DNA of 64,000 nucleotides from Novosphingobium profundi (GCF_020524485.1 NZ_JAIVLF010000004.1:310001-374000), one strand, 5' to 3'; positions 36,022-45,546 are shown, counted from the stretch's first letter. The notes: generated by a model from the sequence alone, not told the origin. Made by a program: numbers and translations.

Positions 36022-37026
36022 ATGACCATCAACCGCCGGTCGTTCATGGCTGCCTCACTCGTCTCGGGGCTCGCTCTTTCGGCAACACGGACCTACGCGC
36101 AGACACGGCCACCGCAAGCCGACAGCCCGCGAGCACCCGGCCTGCCGCAGCCAAGCGAGACGATCGACCTGTGGCCTGCCGGCGCGCCCGGCATGCCCGC
36201 GCGGGCACCACAGGAAACGGTGACCGAGCGTTCCAGTGATGAGCTGGTCACCGACCGAGCGGTGCTCGGTATCACCCGACCGCGCATGGCAGTATTCCGG
36301 CCCGACCGACCCAACGGTGCGGCGGTCCTGCTGACGCCCGGCGGCGGCTACAAGCATGTCGTAGTCGACAAGGAGGGCTACGAGATGGCGCGCTGGCTCA
36401 CCCCGCGCGGCTTCACCGCCTTCGTCCTTTTCTACCGCCTGCCCGGCGAGGGCTGGGCCAACCGCTCGGATGTCGCGCTCGCCGATGCGCAGCGCGCAAT
36501 GCGCCTCGTGCGCCTCCGCGCATCCGCGTTCGCGATCGATCCCGAGCGCGTCGCGGCCATGGGTTTTTCAGCAGGTGGCCACGTCTGCGCCGATCTCGCG
36601 GCGCGCTTCGCCGCGCGCGTCTATGCGCCTGTCGACGAGGCCGACACGCTTTCGGCAAAGCCGATCTGCGCAGCGCCCGTCTACCCCGTGGTCTCAATGG
36701 ATCCCGTAATCGCGCATGCCGGTTCGCGCGACCTGCTGCTCGGCCCCGCGCCCACTCCGGCGCTCGAGGCGGCGCATTCGCCCGACCACAACGTGCCCGC
36801 CGACGCGCCGCCGCATTTCCTGCTTCACGCCGAAGACGACGACGTCGTGCCCAGCGAGAACACCTTGCGCCTGCGCGCCGCGCTCAAGGCGCGCGGCATC
36901 CCGGTCGAGACGCACCTCTTCGCGCAGGGCGGCCACGGCTTCGGCCTGCGCAAGGCAATCGGCAAGCCGGTCGAGGTCTGGCCCGACCTGTGGCGCGCCT
37001 GGGCGCGGACGGTGGGTCTGGGCTGA
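36022..37026 (+). CDS. Tat-exported alpha/beta-hydrolase, acetylesterase-like
   Basis: Exported esterase: twin-arginine signal NRRSFMAASLVSGLAL, then IDLWPAGAPGMP typical of polysaccharide acetylesterases of the BD-FAE/axeA-like group. The triad is readable: nucleophile GFSAGGH, Asp in AEDDDVVP, His in GGHGFGL. The oxyanion region is TPGGGYKHVV. 334 aa. It lies 38 bp after the TonB receptor and 6 bp before GH43. Deacetylation of pectin or hemicellulose side chains is likely in this setting. Confidence 0.82.
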   Translation: MTINRRSFMAASLVSGLALSATRTYAQTRPPQADSPRAPGLPQPSETIDLWPAGAPGMPARAPQETVTERSSDELVTDRAVLGITRPRMAVFRPDRPNGAAVLLTPGGGYKHVVVDKEGYEMARWLTPRGFTAFVLFYRLPGEGWANRSDVALADAQRAMRLVRLRASAFAIDPERVAAMGFSAGGHVCADLAARFAARVYAPVDEADTLSAKPICAAPVYPVVSMDPVIAHAGSRDLLLGPAPTPALEAAHSPDHNVPADAPPHFLLHAEDDDVVPSENTLRLRAALKARGIPVETHLFAQGGHGFGLRKAIGKPVEVWPDLWRAWARTVGLG

Positions 37027-37032
37027 CGGACG

Positions 37033-38679
37033 ATGAAGGATACGATCAAGGGAATGCACAGACGTGAAGCGCTCAAGGCAACAGCCCTTGGCGCGATGGG
37101 ACTGGCGGTGCCGATTGGTCCGGCTGCCGCTACCGGGGTGGGCGAAACATCTCTCCTCCCGCCCGCCCCGGCAACCCCGCGCAAATGGGCGCGCGGGCTC
37201 GACAACCAGCGCAAGGCGGACCTCGGCAACGGGACCTTCCTCAATCCGGTGCTCTCGGGCGACCGCCCGGACCCGGCGATCCTGAAGGATGGCAAGGACT
37301 ACTACCTCACTTTCTCAAGCTTCGATTCCTATCCCGGCCTCACCATCTGGCACAGTCGCGACCTCGTGAACTGGCATCCGCGCAAGCCGGCCCTCCACCG
37401 CAACATCGGTTCGGTCTGGGCTGTGAGCCTGGATAAGCACGCGGGACGCTACTTCCTCTACATCCCGGTCAAGGCCGAACCCAACGACATCTACGTGATC
37501 TGGTCCGATCACATCGACGGCCCGTGGAGCGATCCGGTCGCGCTTGGCCTGCATGACCACATCGACCCGTGCCACGCCGTCGGCGAGGACGGCTCGCGCT
37601 GGCTGTTCCTTTCGGGCGGGGACAGGGTGCGGCTCTCCGATGACGGCCTCGCGCGCGCGGGCGAGGTCGAGCACGTCTACGATCCCTGGCGCTATCCCGA
37701 TGACTGGGACGTCGAGGGGTTCTCGCCCGAAGGGCCCAAGATCCACCGCCATGGCGACTGGTTCTACATGCTGACCGCAGTCGGCGGGACTGCGGGACCG
37801 CCGACCGGGCACATGGTCATCGCCGCACGTGCGCCCTCGATCCACGGGCCCTGGGAGCATCATCCCAACAACCCGCTGGTGCGTACCGAAAGCCTCGACG
37901 AGGCCTGGTGGTCGCGCGGCCATGCCTCGCTTGTCGAGGGGCCCGATGCGCGCTGGTACACGCTCTACCACGGCTACGAGGCGGGCTTCTGGACGCTCGG
38001 GCGCCAGTGCCTGCTCGACCATGTCGCGTGGAGCGAGGACGGCTGGTTTCGCATGACCGGCGGCGACCTCGCTGCGCCGCTGGCCAGCCCCAGCGGGGGT
38101 GAGGCACTGCCCCACGGCATGGCCCTCTCGGACGACTTCACCGCACCGCTCGCGCTTGGCTCGCGGTGGTCGTTTTTCCGCCCTGCGCCCGACGAAGCGC
38201 AGCGTTGCACGAGCAATGACGGTGTGCTGCATCTCGCCGCGAAGGGCTCGGCGCCGTCGAGCGGATCGCCGCTGCTGCTCATCGCGGGCGACACCAGCTA
38301 CCGCTTCGAATGCGACATCGAGATCGACCCGGGATGCACCGCAGGGCTGGTCCTGTTCTACGACGATAAGCTCTATGCAGGGCTAGGCTTCGACGCGGAT
38401 CGCTTCGTCACGCACCAGTACGGGATCGAGCGCGCGCGCCCCGCCAATCCGCACGGGCGCCGCATGAAGATGCGCGTGACCAATCGGGCTCACATCGTCG
38501 CCATCCATACCTCTGGCGACGGCGGGAAATCCTGGCAGCGCTTCGACCGGGGCATGGAAGTCTCAGGTTACCACCACAATGTACGCGGAGGGTTCTTGAT
38601 GTTACGCCCTGGGCTCTACGCGGCCGGAAGCGGCGAGGCCCGCTTCCGCGATTTCCAATTCACAGCACTGGAAGACTGA
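37033..38679 (+). CDS. Tat-exported GH43 family glycoside hydrolase
   Basis: Five-bladed-propeller glycosidase. A twin-arginine-like signal (HRREALKATALGAMGLAV) is followed by the GH43 domain (about 65-350): base Asp in GDRPDPAILKDGKDYY, Asp near HIDPCHAV and acid Glu in EGPKIHRHGDWFYML. The C-terminal ~190 residues form a second beta-sandwich (GH43_C2/DUF1349-like; SYRFECDIEIDPGCTAGLVL). 548 aa. It likely removes arabinose or xylose side chains in the periplasm. The stop overlaps the uxaC start by one base (TGATG). Confidence 0.85.
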   Translation: MKDTIKGMHRREALKATALGAMGLAVPIGPAAATGVGETSLLPPAPATPRKWARGLDNQRKADLGNGTFLNPVLSGDRPDPAILKDGKDYYLTFSSFDSYPGLTIWHSRDLVNWHPRKPALHRNIGSVWAVSLDKHAGRYFLYIPVKAEPNDIYVIWSDHIDGPWSDPVALGLHDHIDPCHAVGEDGSRWLFLSGGDRVRLSDDGLARAGEVEHVYDPWRYPDDWDVEGFSPEGPKIHRHGDWFYMLTAVGGTAGPPTGHMVIAARAPSIHGPWEHHPNNPLVRTESLDEAWWSRGHASLVEGPDARWYTLYHGYEAGFWTLGRQCLLDHVAWSEDGWFRMTGGDLAAPLASPSGGEALPHGMALSDDFTAPLALGSRWSFFRPAPDEAQRCTSNDGVLHLAAKGSAPSSGSPLLLIAGDTSYRFECDIEIDPGCTAGLVLFYDDKLYAGLGFDADRFVTHQYGIERARPANPHGRRMKMRVTNRAHIVAIHTSGDGGKSWQRFDRGMEVSGYHHNVRGGFLMLRPGLYAAGSGEARFRDFQFTALED

Positions 38680-40094
38680 TGCCCCGCCCCCTCAACCTGC
38701 ATCCCGACCGCCTTCTCCCTACCGATCCCGCCACCCGCAGCCTCGCGCGCGAACTTTACCAGAGCGTCGCCACGCTTCCGATCGTGAGCCCGCACGGTCA
38801 CACCGATCCTTCGTGGTTTGCAGGCAATGCGCCCTTCGGCAATGCGACGCAGCTCCTGCTCGTGCCGGACCACTACGTGTTCCGCATGCTCTATTCGCAA
38901 GGGGTGCCGATGGAGGCGCTAGGCGTGCGCAACCCGCAGGTCGACCCGCGCGAGGCATGGCGGCTGCTTGCGCACAACTACCACCTGTTCCGCGCGACAC
39001 CTTCGCGCATGTGGCTCGACTGGGTCTTTGCCGAGGCCTTTGGCATCGACGTGCAGCTCGGCGCAGATACCGCCGACCACTATTACGACACCATCACCGA
39101 GAAGCTCGCCACCGAGGCCTTCCGTCCGCGCGCACTCTTCGACCGGTACGGCATAGAGGTCATCGCCACCACCGAGAGCCCGCTCGACAGACTCGAGCAT
39201 CACGCCACACTCAAGGCCGAGAACGCAAGGCCCGGGGGCTGGCAGGGTAGGGTCATCACCGCCTACCGGCCCGATCCGGTGATCGACCCCGAGTTCGAGG
39301 GTTTCCGCGAAAACCTCGTGCGCTTCACCGAGATCACCGGCGAGGATTGCCTGGACTGGTCGGGCTACCTCGCGGCCCACCGCCAGCGCCGCCGCTTCTT
39401 CGCGCAGATGGGCGCGACCTCGACCGACCACGGCCACCCGACCCCGCGCACCGCCGACCTGCCGCGCGCCGAGGCCGAGGCGCTCTTCGCAAAAGTCACG
39501 AACGGCAACTTCACACCCGAAGATGCCGAACTGTTCCGCGCACAAATGCTGACCGAGATGGCGGGCATGAGCCTCGAGGACGGACTGGTCATGCAGATCC
39601 ATCCAGGCGCGTTTCGTAACCACAATGCCCGCGTATTCGAGCGTTTCGGGCGCGACAAGGGCGCCGACGTGCCGAGCCGCACTGAATATGTCGCGAACCT
39701 GAAGCCCCTGCTCGACAAGTACGGCAACGAGGCCGCTCTCTCCATCATCCTGTTCACTCTGGACGAGAGCACCTATGCGCGCGAACTCGCGCCGCTCGCG
39801 GGCCACTACCCGTGCCTCAAGCTGGGCCCGGCCTGGTGGTTCCACGACAGCCCCGAGGGCATGCGCCGTTTCCGCCGCATGACCACCGAAACCGCTGGCT
39901 TCTACAACACCGTCGGCTTCAACGATGACACCCGCGCCTTCCTCTCGATCCCCGCGCGCCACGACGTTGCCCGCCGTGTAGACTGCGGGTTTCTCGCCGA
40001 ACTGGTGATGGAGCATCGCCTCGAGGACTGGGAGGCCGCCGAAGTTGCGCAGGACCTTGCCTCCAACCTCGTGAAAAAGGCCTACCGACTATGA
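38679..40094 (+). CDS. uxaC: Glucuronate/galacturonate isomerase
   Basis: UxaC isomerises D-galacturonate to D-tagaturonate (and glucuronate to fructuronate) in the cytosol. Amidohydrolase-fold signatures: VSPHGHTDPSWFAGNAP, LFDRYGIEVIATTESPLD, MQIHPGAFRNHN and GPAWWFHDSPEGMRRF. 471 aa, complete. It is translationally coupled on both sides (TGATG with GH43, ATGA with the reductase). Confidence 0.95.
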   Translation: MPRPLNLHPDRLLPTDPATRSLARELYQSVATLPIVSPHGHTDPSWFAGNAPFGNATQLLLVPDHYVFRMLYSQGVPMEALGVRNPQVDPREAWRLLAHNYHLFRATPSRMWLDWVFAEAFGIDVQLGADTADHYYDTITEKLATEAFRPRALFDRYGIEVIATTESPLDRLEHHATLKAENARPGGWQGRVITAYRPDPVIDPEFEGFRENLVRFTEITGEDCLDWSGYLAAHRQRRRFFAQMGATSTDHGHPTPRTADLPRAEAEALFAKVTNGNFTPEDAELFRAQMLTEMAGMSLEDGLVMQIHPGAFRNHNARVFERFGRDKGADVPSRTEYVANLKPLLDKYGNEAALSIILFTLDESTYARELAPLAGHYPCLKLGPAWWFHDSPEGMRRFRRMTTETAGFYNTVGFNDDTRAFLSIPARHDVARRVDCGFLAELVMEHRLEDWEAAEVAQDLASNLVKKAYRL

Positions 40095-41467
40095 GCGAGC
40101 GGCTTTGCGCATCCGCGCTCAAGACACTGCCCGCCTCCATCGCGGCTCCCGCCTATGATCGCAACGAACAACAGGTCGGCATCGTCCATTTCGGCATCGG
40201 TGCCTTCCACCGCGCGCATCAGGCCTGGTACACCGATGCCGCCATGAACGCGGGCGAGCGCGACTGGTCGATCCTCGGTGTCTCGCTGCGCTCGCCGGGC
40301 GTTGCCGCGCAGCTCAATCCGCAGGACGGGCTCTACACGCTGGTCGAATGTTCGGCGCAAGGACGCAGCGCGCGGGTGATCGGTTCGGTGCATGAAGTGC
40401 TGGTCGCCGGTGTCGCCAGAGCGCGCCTTGCCATCGCCCTCTCCGCCCCGCAGACGCGCATCGTCTCATTCACCGTCACCGAGAAGGGCTATTGCCGCAA
40501 GGCCAACGGCTCGCTCGATTTCAACGCGGCCGCGCGCGGCTTCTACCCGATCCTGAGCAATGCGCTGCGGGAACGGCAGGCGTCCGGATGCGGCGGGCTC
40601 ACCCTGCTCTCGTGCGACAACCTTGCCGACAACGGTCGCCAGCTGGCGCGGCTCATGCGCGAATGGCTCGCGCGCGAAGCGCCCGATCTCGTCGAATGGT
40701 TCGAGGCCGAATGCACCTGCCCCTCGACTATGGTCGATCGCATCGTGCCCGCCCCGACGAGCGCCGACCGCTCCGAGGTGGCACAGCTGCTCGGCTGCCT
40801 GGACGAAGGCGCGGTGGTGACCGAACCCTTCAGCCAGTGGGTCATCGAGGACCGCTTCGCGCGCGGGCGCCCGGCATGGGAAAAGTTCGGAGCGCAGCTC
40901 GTCGCAGACGTCGCGTCGTACGAGACCGCCAAGCTGCGCATGCTCAACGGCGCCCATTCGGCGTTGGCCTACCTCGGGCTCCAGCGCGGGCACACTTACG
41001 TGCACGAGGCGATGGGCGATGGCGCAATCCGCCCGCTCATCGAGTGCATCATGCGCGACGAGGCCGCGCCCACCGTCGTGGCGGCGCCAGGGCAGGACCT
41101 CGATACCTATGCCGATGCACTGCTCGCACGCTTCGAAAATCCGGCACTCAACCACAAGCTGGTCCAGATCGCGATGGACGGCAGCCAGAAGATCCCGCAG
41201 CGCTGGCTTGAAACATTAGAAGCTCAACGCCTTGCAGGTCGTAAATGCCCCGGTCTCCTGACCGCCCTCGCGGCTTGGTTTCTCCATCTGCGCGGAGCCA
41301 ACGGGCCTGTAGACGATCCCATAGCAGACACTTTGTCGAACTTGGCCCTGAGCAATTCAAACTTGCAACTCGCGACCTTGCTTTTCACAGGCGATGGGTT
41401 GCTATCCGGTTTCTGGAATCCTCTGGGAGTTGATATCCCAGAGGATTCCAGAAACGGTGACGCTTGA
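40091..41467 (+). CDS. Mannitol dehydrogenase-family uronate reductase (UxuB/UxaB role), altered C-terminus
   Basis: Long-chain polyol dehydrogenase expected to reduce tagaturonate to altronate, since uxaA and uxaC are in the same regulon. The N-terminal Rossmann domain starts IVHFGIGAFHRAHQAWYTD; SCDNLADNG and PSTMVDRIVPA are typical. The C-terminal domain has KLRMLNGAHSALAYLGL. After DPIADTLSNL (about residue 420) the sequence stops resembling the family, and 36 odd residues follow, encoded partly by a perfect inverted repeat. The normal end is about 20-30 residues longer, so the 3' end may be rearranged. Activity is uncertain. Confidence 0.8.
   Translation: MSERLCASALKTLPASIAAPAYDRNEQQVGIVHFGIGAFHRAHQAWYTDAAMNAGERDWSILGVSLRSPGVAAQLNPQDGLYTLVECSAQGRSARVIGSVHEVLVAGVARARLAIALSAPQTRIVSFTVTEKGYCRKANGSLDFNAAARGFYPILSNALRERQASGCGGLTLLSCDNLADNGRQLARLMREWLAREAPDLVEWFEAECTCPSTMVDRIVPAPTSADRSEVAQLLGCLDEGAVVTEPFSQWVIEDRFARGRPAWEKFGAQLVADVASYETAKLRMLNGAHSALAYLGLQRGHTYVHEAMGDGAIRPLIECIMRDEAAPTVVAAPGQDLDTYADALLARFENPALNHKLVQIAMDGSQKIPQRWLETLEAQRLAGRKCPGLLTALAAWFLHLRGANGPVDDPIADTLSNLALSNSNLQLATLLFTGDGLLSGFWNPLGVDIPEDSRNGDA
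41409..41455. repeat. Perfect 20-bp inverted repeat at the end of the reductase gene
   Basis: Arms at 41409-41428 and 41436-41455 (GTTTCTGGAATCCTCTGGGA and its exact complement) flank a 7-base GTTGATA spacer. It overlaps the last codons of the reductase gene and sits at the boundary to the plasmid-like insertion. It could serve as a terminator, a recombination site or a relic of an element end. Confidence 0.7.
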
Positions 41468-41954
41468 ATTTAGCGCTTGCTCGATGCTGACGGATGCCTT
41501 CACCGCGAGTTCTACCGCATGTAATTCGGTCGTTGGGATGGTGCGCGTGGTGCCGCTGGAAGCGGCTGCAGACATAAGGAATAAGGCAATCAAGTGTCAT
41601 CTCCACGTCGCTTAGCCCACTAACAGCAGAGTTAATCGTCATATTAGCCGACTAGCGAACTGCGAATAAGATACGACCGGCGCCGCCTAAGTTTTGATAA
41701 AGGTATTTTCCGGCATGGCCGGTCTCAGGAACGAGCCTTTCGGGGCTGGACGACCGACAAGGCGCCTGGCGGCCACGACCGCCGCCGGCGCATAGAGGCC
41801 CTTCTGCGCCCGCCCCCTACCGATCCGAAGGTTATTAGCAACCACGGAGCGAACGTCGGCTTACCCTGTACGGTCGCGGGTAAGTGGACTGTCGGCATTG
41901 TCCCACCAGCGGCCAGTCCAACTACCTCGATCGAGCTTCTGATCGATGGATAGC
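41468..41954. other. Non-coding junction region before the plasmid-like segment
   Basis: No credible gene in about 490 bases. The first half is AT-richer than its surroundings. The second half (41715-41950) is GC-rich and contains open frames on both strands with biased Arg/Ala composition that look like shadows or decayed sequence. The left edge of the plasmid-like insertion should fall here. Confidence 0.4.
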
Positions 41955-42155
41955 CTAACAATCCCTCGCGTCCGCCTCATCCATCTCCTTCACCCAGGTC
42001 CGCAACGCATCCATGATCCGCCGGATGAGAACATCGTCCTGATCATCAAGAAACAGGTTGCCATCATCGGCGAACTCACGGCGCAGCTTCATCGGCATGG
42101 TCACGATACTGGCGGTGATGACGGCCTCGATACGGCGCAGGTCAAGGGTATTCAT
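41955..42155 (-). CDS. Small hypothetical protein
   Basis: 66-aa protein with a charged, helical pattern (MNTLDLRRIEAVITASIVTM; DDVLIRRIMDALRTWVKEMD). A GAGATCGAT stretch precedes the start. It is the last gene of a minus-strand set with the excisionase-like, ribbon-helix-helix and relaxase genes. I do not recognise the family. It may be an accessory of the mobile element. Confidence 0.5.
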   Translation of the reverse strand: MNTLDLRRIEAVITASIVTMPMKLRREFADDGNLFLDDQDDVLIRRIMDALRTWVKEMDEADARDC

Positions 42156-42187
42156 GGGATCGATCTCCTTTCGTGATTGTCGGACGT

Positions 42188-42376
42188 TCAGCCCTTCTCG
42201 ATGAGCCCGCGCAGACTGGCGTATGGCACGAGGGTGATCGCCCCCACCTTGACGACCTCGATGCGGCCTTCAGCGATGAGCTCATACAGCTTGGAGCGCC
42301 CGATCCCGGTGAGCCGGCAGGCTTCGGGAATGCGCACCGATATCGGCTCGGTCGGGGCCGGGGTCTTGTCGCTCAT
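42188..42376 (-). CDS. AlpA/excisionase-type helix-turn-helix protein
   Basis: 62-aa MerR-like DNA-binding protein. The motif SVRIPEACRLTGIGRSKLYE followed by LIAEGRIEVVKVG is the standard excisionase/AlpA fold (HTH_17). It overlaps the preceding ribbon-helix-helix gene by 4 bp. In mobile elements such proteins direct excision or regulate the integrase or mobilisation genes. Confidence 0.85.
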   Translation of the reverse strand: MSDKTPAPTEPISVRIPEACRLTGIGRSKLYELIAEGRIEVVKVGAITLVPYASLRGLIEKG

Positions 42377-42822
42377 AGATCGAACTCCTGCTGGATCTCG
42401 GGTTTGGGGCCTTGGCCCGATGCCTTGCCCTTGGCGGCAAGCTCACCGGCCATGCGCACGAACTGCTCGTAGCGAAGCTTGCCCAGGTGCCGGGTCTCGG
42501 CGTCGAAGGCGGGGTGGTGCGCGGTCATCGTGAGCTGATGGCGCACCAGCAAACCAACCACTTCGGTGAGATGCGCCATCTGCCTTTCGAGGGCTTCACT
42601 GGCCTTCACCTGACGGGCAAGCGTAACCCCGAACTTGGCTTCGATGGCCTGTCCCTCCTCGGCCGCGAACCACGCGGTCAGCGCCTTGGTCAGAACGTCG
42701 GTCTTCGAGCTCTCGGGCGCGGCGGCGGCCACCTCGAGCTTGGCCGAGAGAACGTCGGGCAGATAGAACTGGTGGCGGGTCTTGGTCGTCTGCATGCGCA
42801 CGAGGATGCACCGGCGCGCCAT
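42373..42822 (-). CDS. Ribbon-helix-helix-like mobilisation accessory protein
   Basis: 149 aa, with an N-terminal segment TRHQFYLPDVLSAKLEVAAA and TDVLTKALTAWFA consistent with a ribbon-helix-helix DNA-binding unit. A helical C-terminal part follows. ATG 42795 is an alternative start. It lies 44 bp downstream of the relaxase and overlaps the excisionase-like gene, the usual place for a relaxosome accessory protein that binds oriT. No exact family name. Confidence 0.6.
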   Translation of the reverse strand: MARRCILVRMQTTKTRHQFYLPDVLSAKLEVAAAAPESSKTDVLTKALTAWFAAEEGQAIEAKFGVTLARQVKASEALERQMAHLTEVVGLLVRHQLTMTAHHPAFDAETRHLGKLRYEQFVRMAGELAAKGKASGQGPKPEIQQEFDL

Positions 42823-42866
42823 GGTCCGACAGAACCTCTCCGGTGCCAGCTGGGGCCCCTGCCGAT

Positions 42867-44819
42867 CTACATGCCGATTTCCGGACCGCGATCGCGGCCC
42901 TTGCCGATGGTCCAGTTGATCGCGTCTCCCCGCTGGATCCCCGAGACAAAACGGCCCCGCTCACGTTCGAGCACCGGTTGCCAGGGCACCAGCGTGAAGT
43001 CGCGCGAACGCGCGACCACCGCGAATTTGTCCTCGCCAATCTGGACTGGCTGCTTGTAGATGCCCTCCAGATACCCGCCCCTGCTCTGCGAATAGTCGAG
43101 GCCCAGCTCCTTCGCGAGCTGCCCGGCGACGCGCGTGAGCTCGCGCTGCTTGAGGCTCGCGATCAGGTCGGGCTTGTAGACCATCGCCTCCCCTTCCTGC
43201 CGGGCCAGATCCTGCTCGATCAGCCATTGCTGACGCCGTGCCAACGCATTGCGGATTTCGACGCCGATCTTGCCGTCAAGTTGCAGCCGTCCGGGCTCCA
43301 GGCATTTGCGGTCAAGCCAGGTCGGCCCGTCGTGACGGGCAAGGCTCGTCAGGTCGCGCTCGGCTACCACAGAGACTTGGACGGGTTGGCGCTGACCTCG
43401 GGCCTGTTCGTAGCCCTCGACGAGCGCGGTGTGATCGCGTCCGATCGCCCAGCTGCCATCGCTCGCGCGCTCCAGCTTCCGGGTCGCCTTGCGGATGGCT
43501 TCGAGCCTGCGCACATGCGCCTCGGCAAAGGTGCGCGTCGCGCCCGGATCGTGGGCCTGGTGCGCGGCGATGCTGTAGCGCCCTCCATTTGCTTCGGCGA
43601 CCTCCATGATCGTCTTGTCCGAGGCGCGCAGACCGTGGCGGCTGGGCGCAATCTCGACCAGGCGCCCGGTCATCGCCCCATCGGCCAGATCGTGGCCCAG
43701 ATCGACGTAGTGCGAGCGCCCGTCGGTCGCCTCGACAATGAGGTAGTGGCGATCGCGGATTTCATCGGAGAGCCCACGGGCCTGTATACGGCCAAGTAGC
43801 TTCTGGCCCTTGCTAGGTTCGTAAATGGCGTAGTCATGGGCGAGTACCTGCGGGGTGGCTTTCAACTCGCGGTGCATGGTGGCGATGATGTCGTGGCGTG
43901 TCCCCATGGTCCGCAGCGACGCTTCCAGGCCCTCTTCGAGCCGGTAGCGCCCCTTGCCCTCCTCGTGGGCCAGTCCCATGCGCTGGAGCGTGCCGAGCCG
44001 AGCAGCGCGCAAGGCCTGCTCGGCCGGATCGCGGTGCCAGGCCGAAGCGATGCCATTCTCGTCACGATCGCGCAGCAGACGGCGGTCGATCCCGGTGAAG
44101 CGTTCCTGGCTCACTTCACGCGCATTGCCTTGCGCGATCTCGTGCGCGGTGCGTGGGCCCAGATCGCGGTTGACGATGTCGCTTGCGCGCCCAGCGATGC
44201 CGTGGCGGATGTAGTCGCGCGCGATGATCAGATTCTGCCCGCGTTCATCGACACCGCGCACGACGATATGGGTGTGGGGATGGCCGGTGTTGAAGTGATC
44301 GACCGCGACCCAGTCGAGGCGCGTGCCCAGGTCCTTCTCGACGTCCTTCATGAGATCGCGGGTCAACGGCTTGAGGTCCGGATACTGCGCCCCGTCCTCG
44401 GCCGAGACGATGAAGCGGAACTGGTGGCGATCGCCGGTGCCGCGTTCGAGGAAAGCCTTGCCGTCGACCTCGTCGCGATCGGGGCCGTAAAGATCGCCTC
44501 GTTCGCCCTTGCGCGTGGTGCCGTCGCGCTGGAGATAGCGCAGATGCGCGGCGGCGGCCTTGGCGCCCTTCCCCGCCAGCTTCACGAAGCGCGCTTTGAC
44601 GATCACGCGCCGGGCGCGCGGATTGGAAAAACGCCCGGCGTTTCCCAGCACCGTTCCGATCGTTGATCCCCGCCCGATCCGGCTGCCGGTAAACCGACCA
44701 CGGGACCGGGCTTTGCGGGCTCCGTTCCCTCCGGCCTGGTTGACTGCCCGGAGCAGGTCGTGGCGAAGGGGACGCTCCTTGCCCATATGGCCAAGCCAGA
44801 CATCGAAGTCGTCGTCCAT
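42867..44819 (-). CDS. VirD2/TraI-type relaxase with DUF3363-like C-terminus
   Basis: DNA-nicking relaxase for conjugative mobilisation. The three-His motif GHPHTHIVVRG is at about residues 177-187, preceded by KDLGTRLDWVAVDHFNTGHP. The extended C-terminal half resembles DUF3363 of rhizobial/sphingomonad relaxases. ATG 44819 is chosen because GGAGGTG sits 7 bases upstream; a longer frame from 44966 lacks this. 650 aa. No type IV secretion genes are in the window, so the element is at most mobilisable. Confidence 0.88.
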   Translation of the reverse strand: MDDDFDVWLGHMGKERPLRHDLLRAVNQAGGNGARKARSRGRFTGSRIGRGSTIGTVLGNAGRFSNPRARRVIVKARFVKLAGKGAKAAAAHLRYLQRDGTTRKGERGDLYGPDRDEVDGKAFLERGTGDRHQFRFIVSAEDGAQYPDLKPLTRDLMKDVEKDLGTRLDWVAVDHFNTGHPHTHIVVRGVDERGQNLIIARDYIRHGIAGRASDIVNRDLGPRTAHEIAQGNAREVSQERFTGIDRRLLRDRDENGIASAWHRDPAEQALRAARLGTLQRMGLAHEEGKGRYRLEEGLEASLRTMGTRHDIIATMHRELKATPQVLAHDYAIYEPSKGQKLLGRIQARGLSDEIRDRHYLIVEATDGRSHYVDLGHDLADGAMTGRLVEIAPSRHGLRASDKTIMEVAEANGGRYSIAAHQAHDPGATRTFAEAHVRRLEAIRKATRKLERASDGSWAIGRDHTALVEGYEQARGQRQPVQVSVVAERDLTSLARHDGPTWLDRKCLEPGRLQLDGKIGVEIRNALARRQQWLIEQDLARQEGEAMVYKPDLIASLKQRELTRVAGQLAKELGLDYSQSRGGYLEGIYKQPVQIGEDKFAVVARSRDFTLVPWQPVLERERGRFVSGIQRGDAINWTIGKGRDRGPEIGM

Positions 44820-45183
44820 CAGGTTCACCTCCAGGTCCAAAAGACCCGATGAGGGAGGACCGACCCAACGCTTCAAGGTCCTCCACCGGTGTCTCGCGCC
44901 AAACCAGCGCAAATCCACGCGATTTTCCCCCGCAATCTCGTCGTGGAGGCATACGACGTTCCCCAAGCGCCCCTAATCTCCCACAAAAACGATGTGCAGA
45001 CAGACAGTTAGCAGGGGGCGCGAGACACCTGCCTTTACCTTGCCTTACGCCCTATCCCCCTCTCCTGCGATCACCCCCGTCTGCCTCCCCTCACCCGCCC
45101 TGCCGAAGACACGGCCTTCACGATGTTCGCCATATGTTCTATATCAGGGCGACCCGCATCGAGTCGCATGGAGGCATGGCAGC
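44820..45183. other. Gap upstream of the relaxase; possible origin of transfer
   Basis: About 360 bases without a convincing gene, between the relaxase start and the divergent 45184 gene. Origins of transfer usually lie here. It has pyrimidine-rich tracts (near 45030-45090) but I could not identify a nick site with confidence. Confidence 0.35.
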
Positions 45184-45546
45184 ATGGGTGTTCACATTGA
45201 GGTTGGAGGCAAATCGAGCCTGCTTCTGACGGGCCATATCGAGACGCGTCTCGAGGTACCGGCGCGTGGGATTACCGAGGGGTTTTCGCTGGCGTTTTCA
45301 GATGGAACCTTGCTGCGTGGGACGTTCCTGGACGGTGCTTTCACCTGCCGTTTTGCCCTCGCGGTCGAAGGCGCAGCGCAGGTTCGCATCACGCGTCACG
45401 ATGACGGTGACCGGGTCGATCTGACCTCAAATTTCGAGTGGATCACGCTCGCTTGCGGCCAGGAAACCCTGCAGCCTGTCGCAGCCAATGCGGACGAGGA
45501 TGTGCTGCAACTGACCCTCGACATCGTGGTCGAGGAGCGCGTCTGA
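45184..45546 (+). CDS. Hypothetical small beta-rich protein of the mobile segment
   Basis: 120 aa from ATG 45184, preceded by GGAGG ten bases upstream; the frame is open further left but has no better start. Alternating hydrophobic pattern (VHIEVGGKSSLLLTGHIETR; EGFSLAFSDGTLLRGTF; CRFALAVEG) suggests an all-beta protein. Ends VLQLTLDIVVEERV. No family recognised. It is oriented away from the relaxase and converges with the nucleotidyltransferase-HEPN gene. Confidence 0.6.
   Translation: MGVHIEVGGKSSLLLTGHIETRLEVPARGITEGFSLAFSDGTLLRGTFLDGAFTCRFALAVEGAAQVRITRHDDGDRVDLTSNFEWITLACGQETLQPVAANADEDVLQLTLDIVVEERV

Noticed and set aside
41725..41961. 78-codon minus-strand open frame
   Set aside because: Arg-rich composition, no ribosome-binding site and no motif; more likely decayed sequence.
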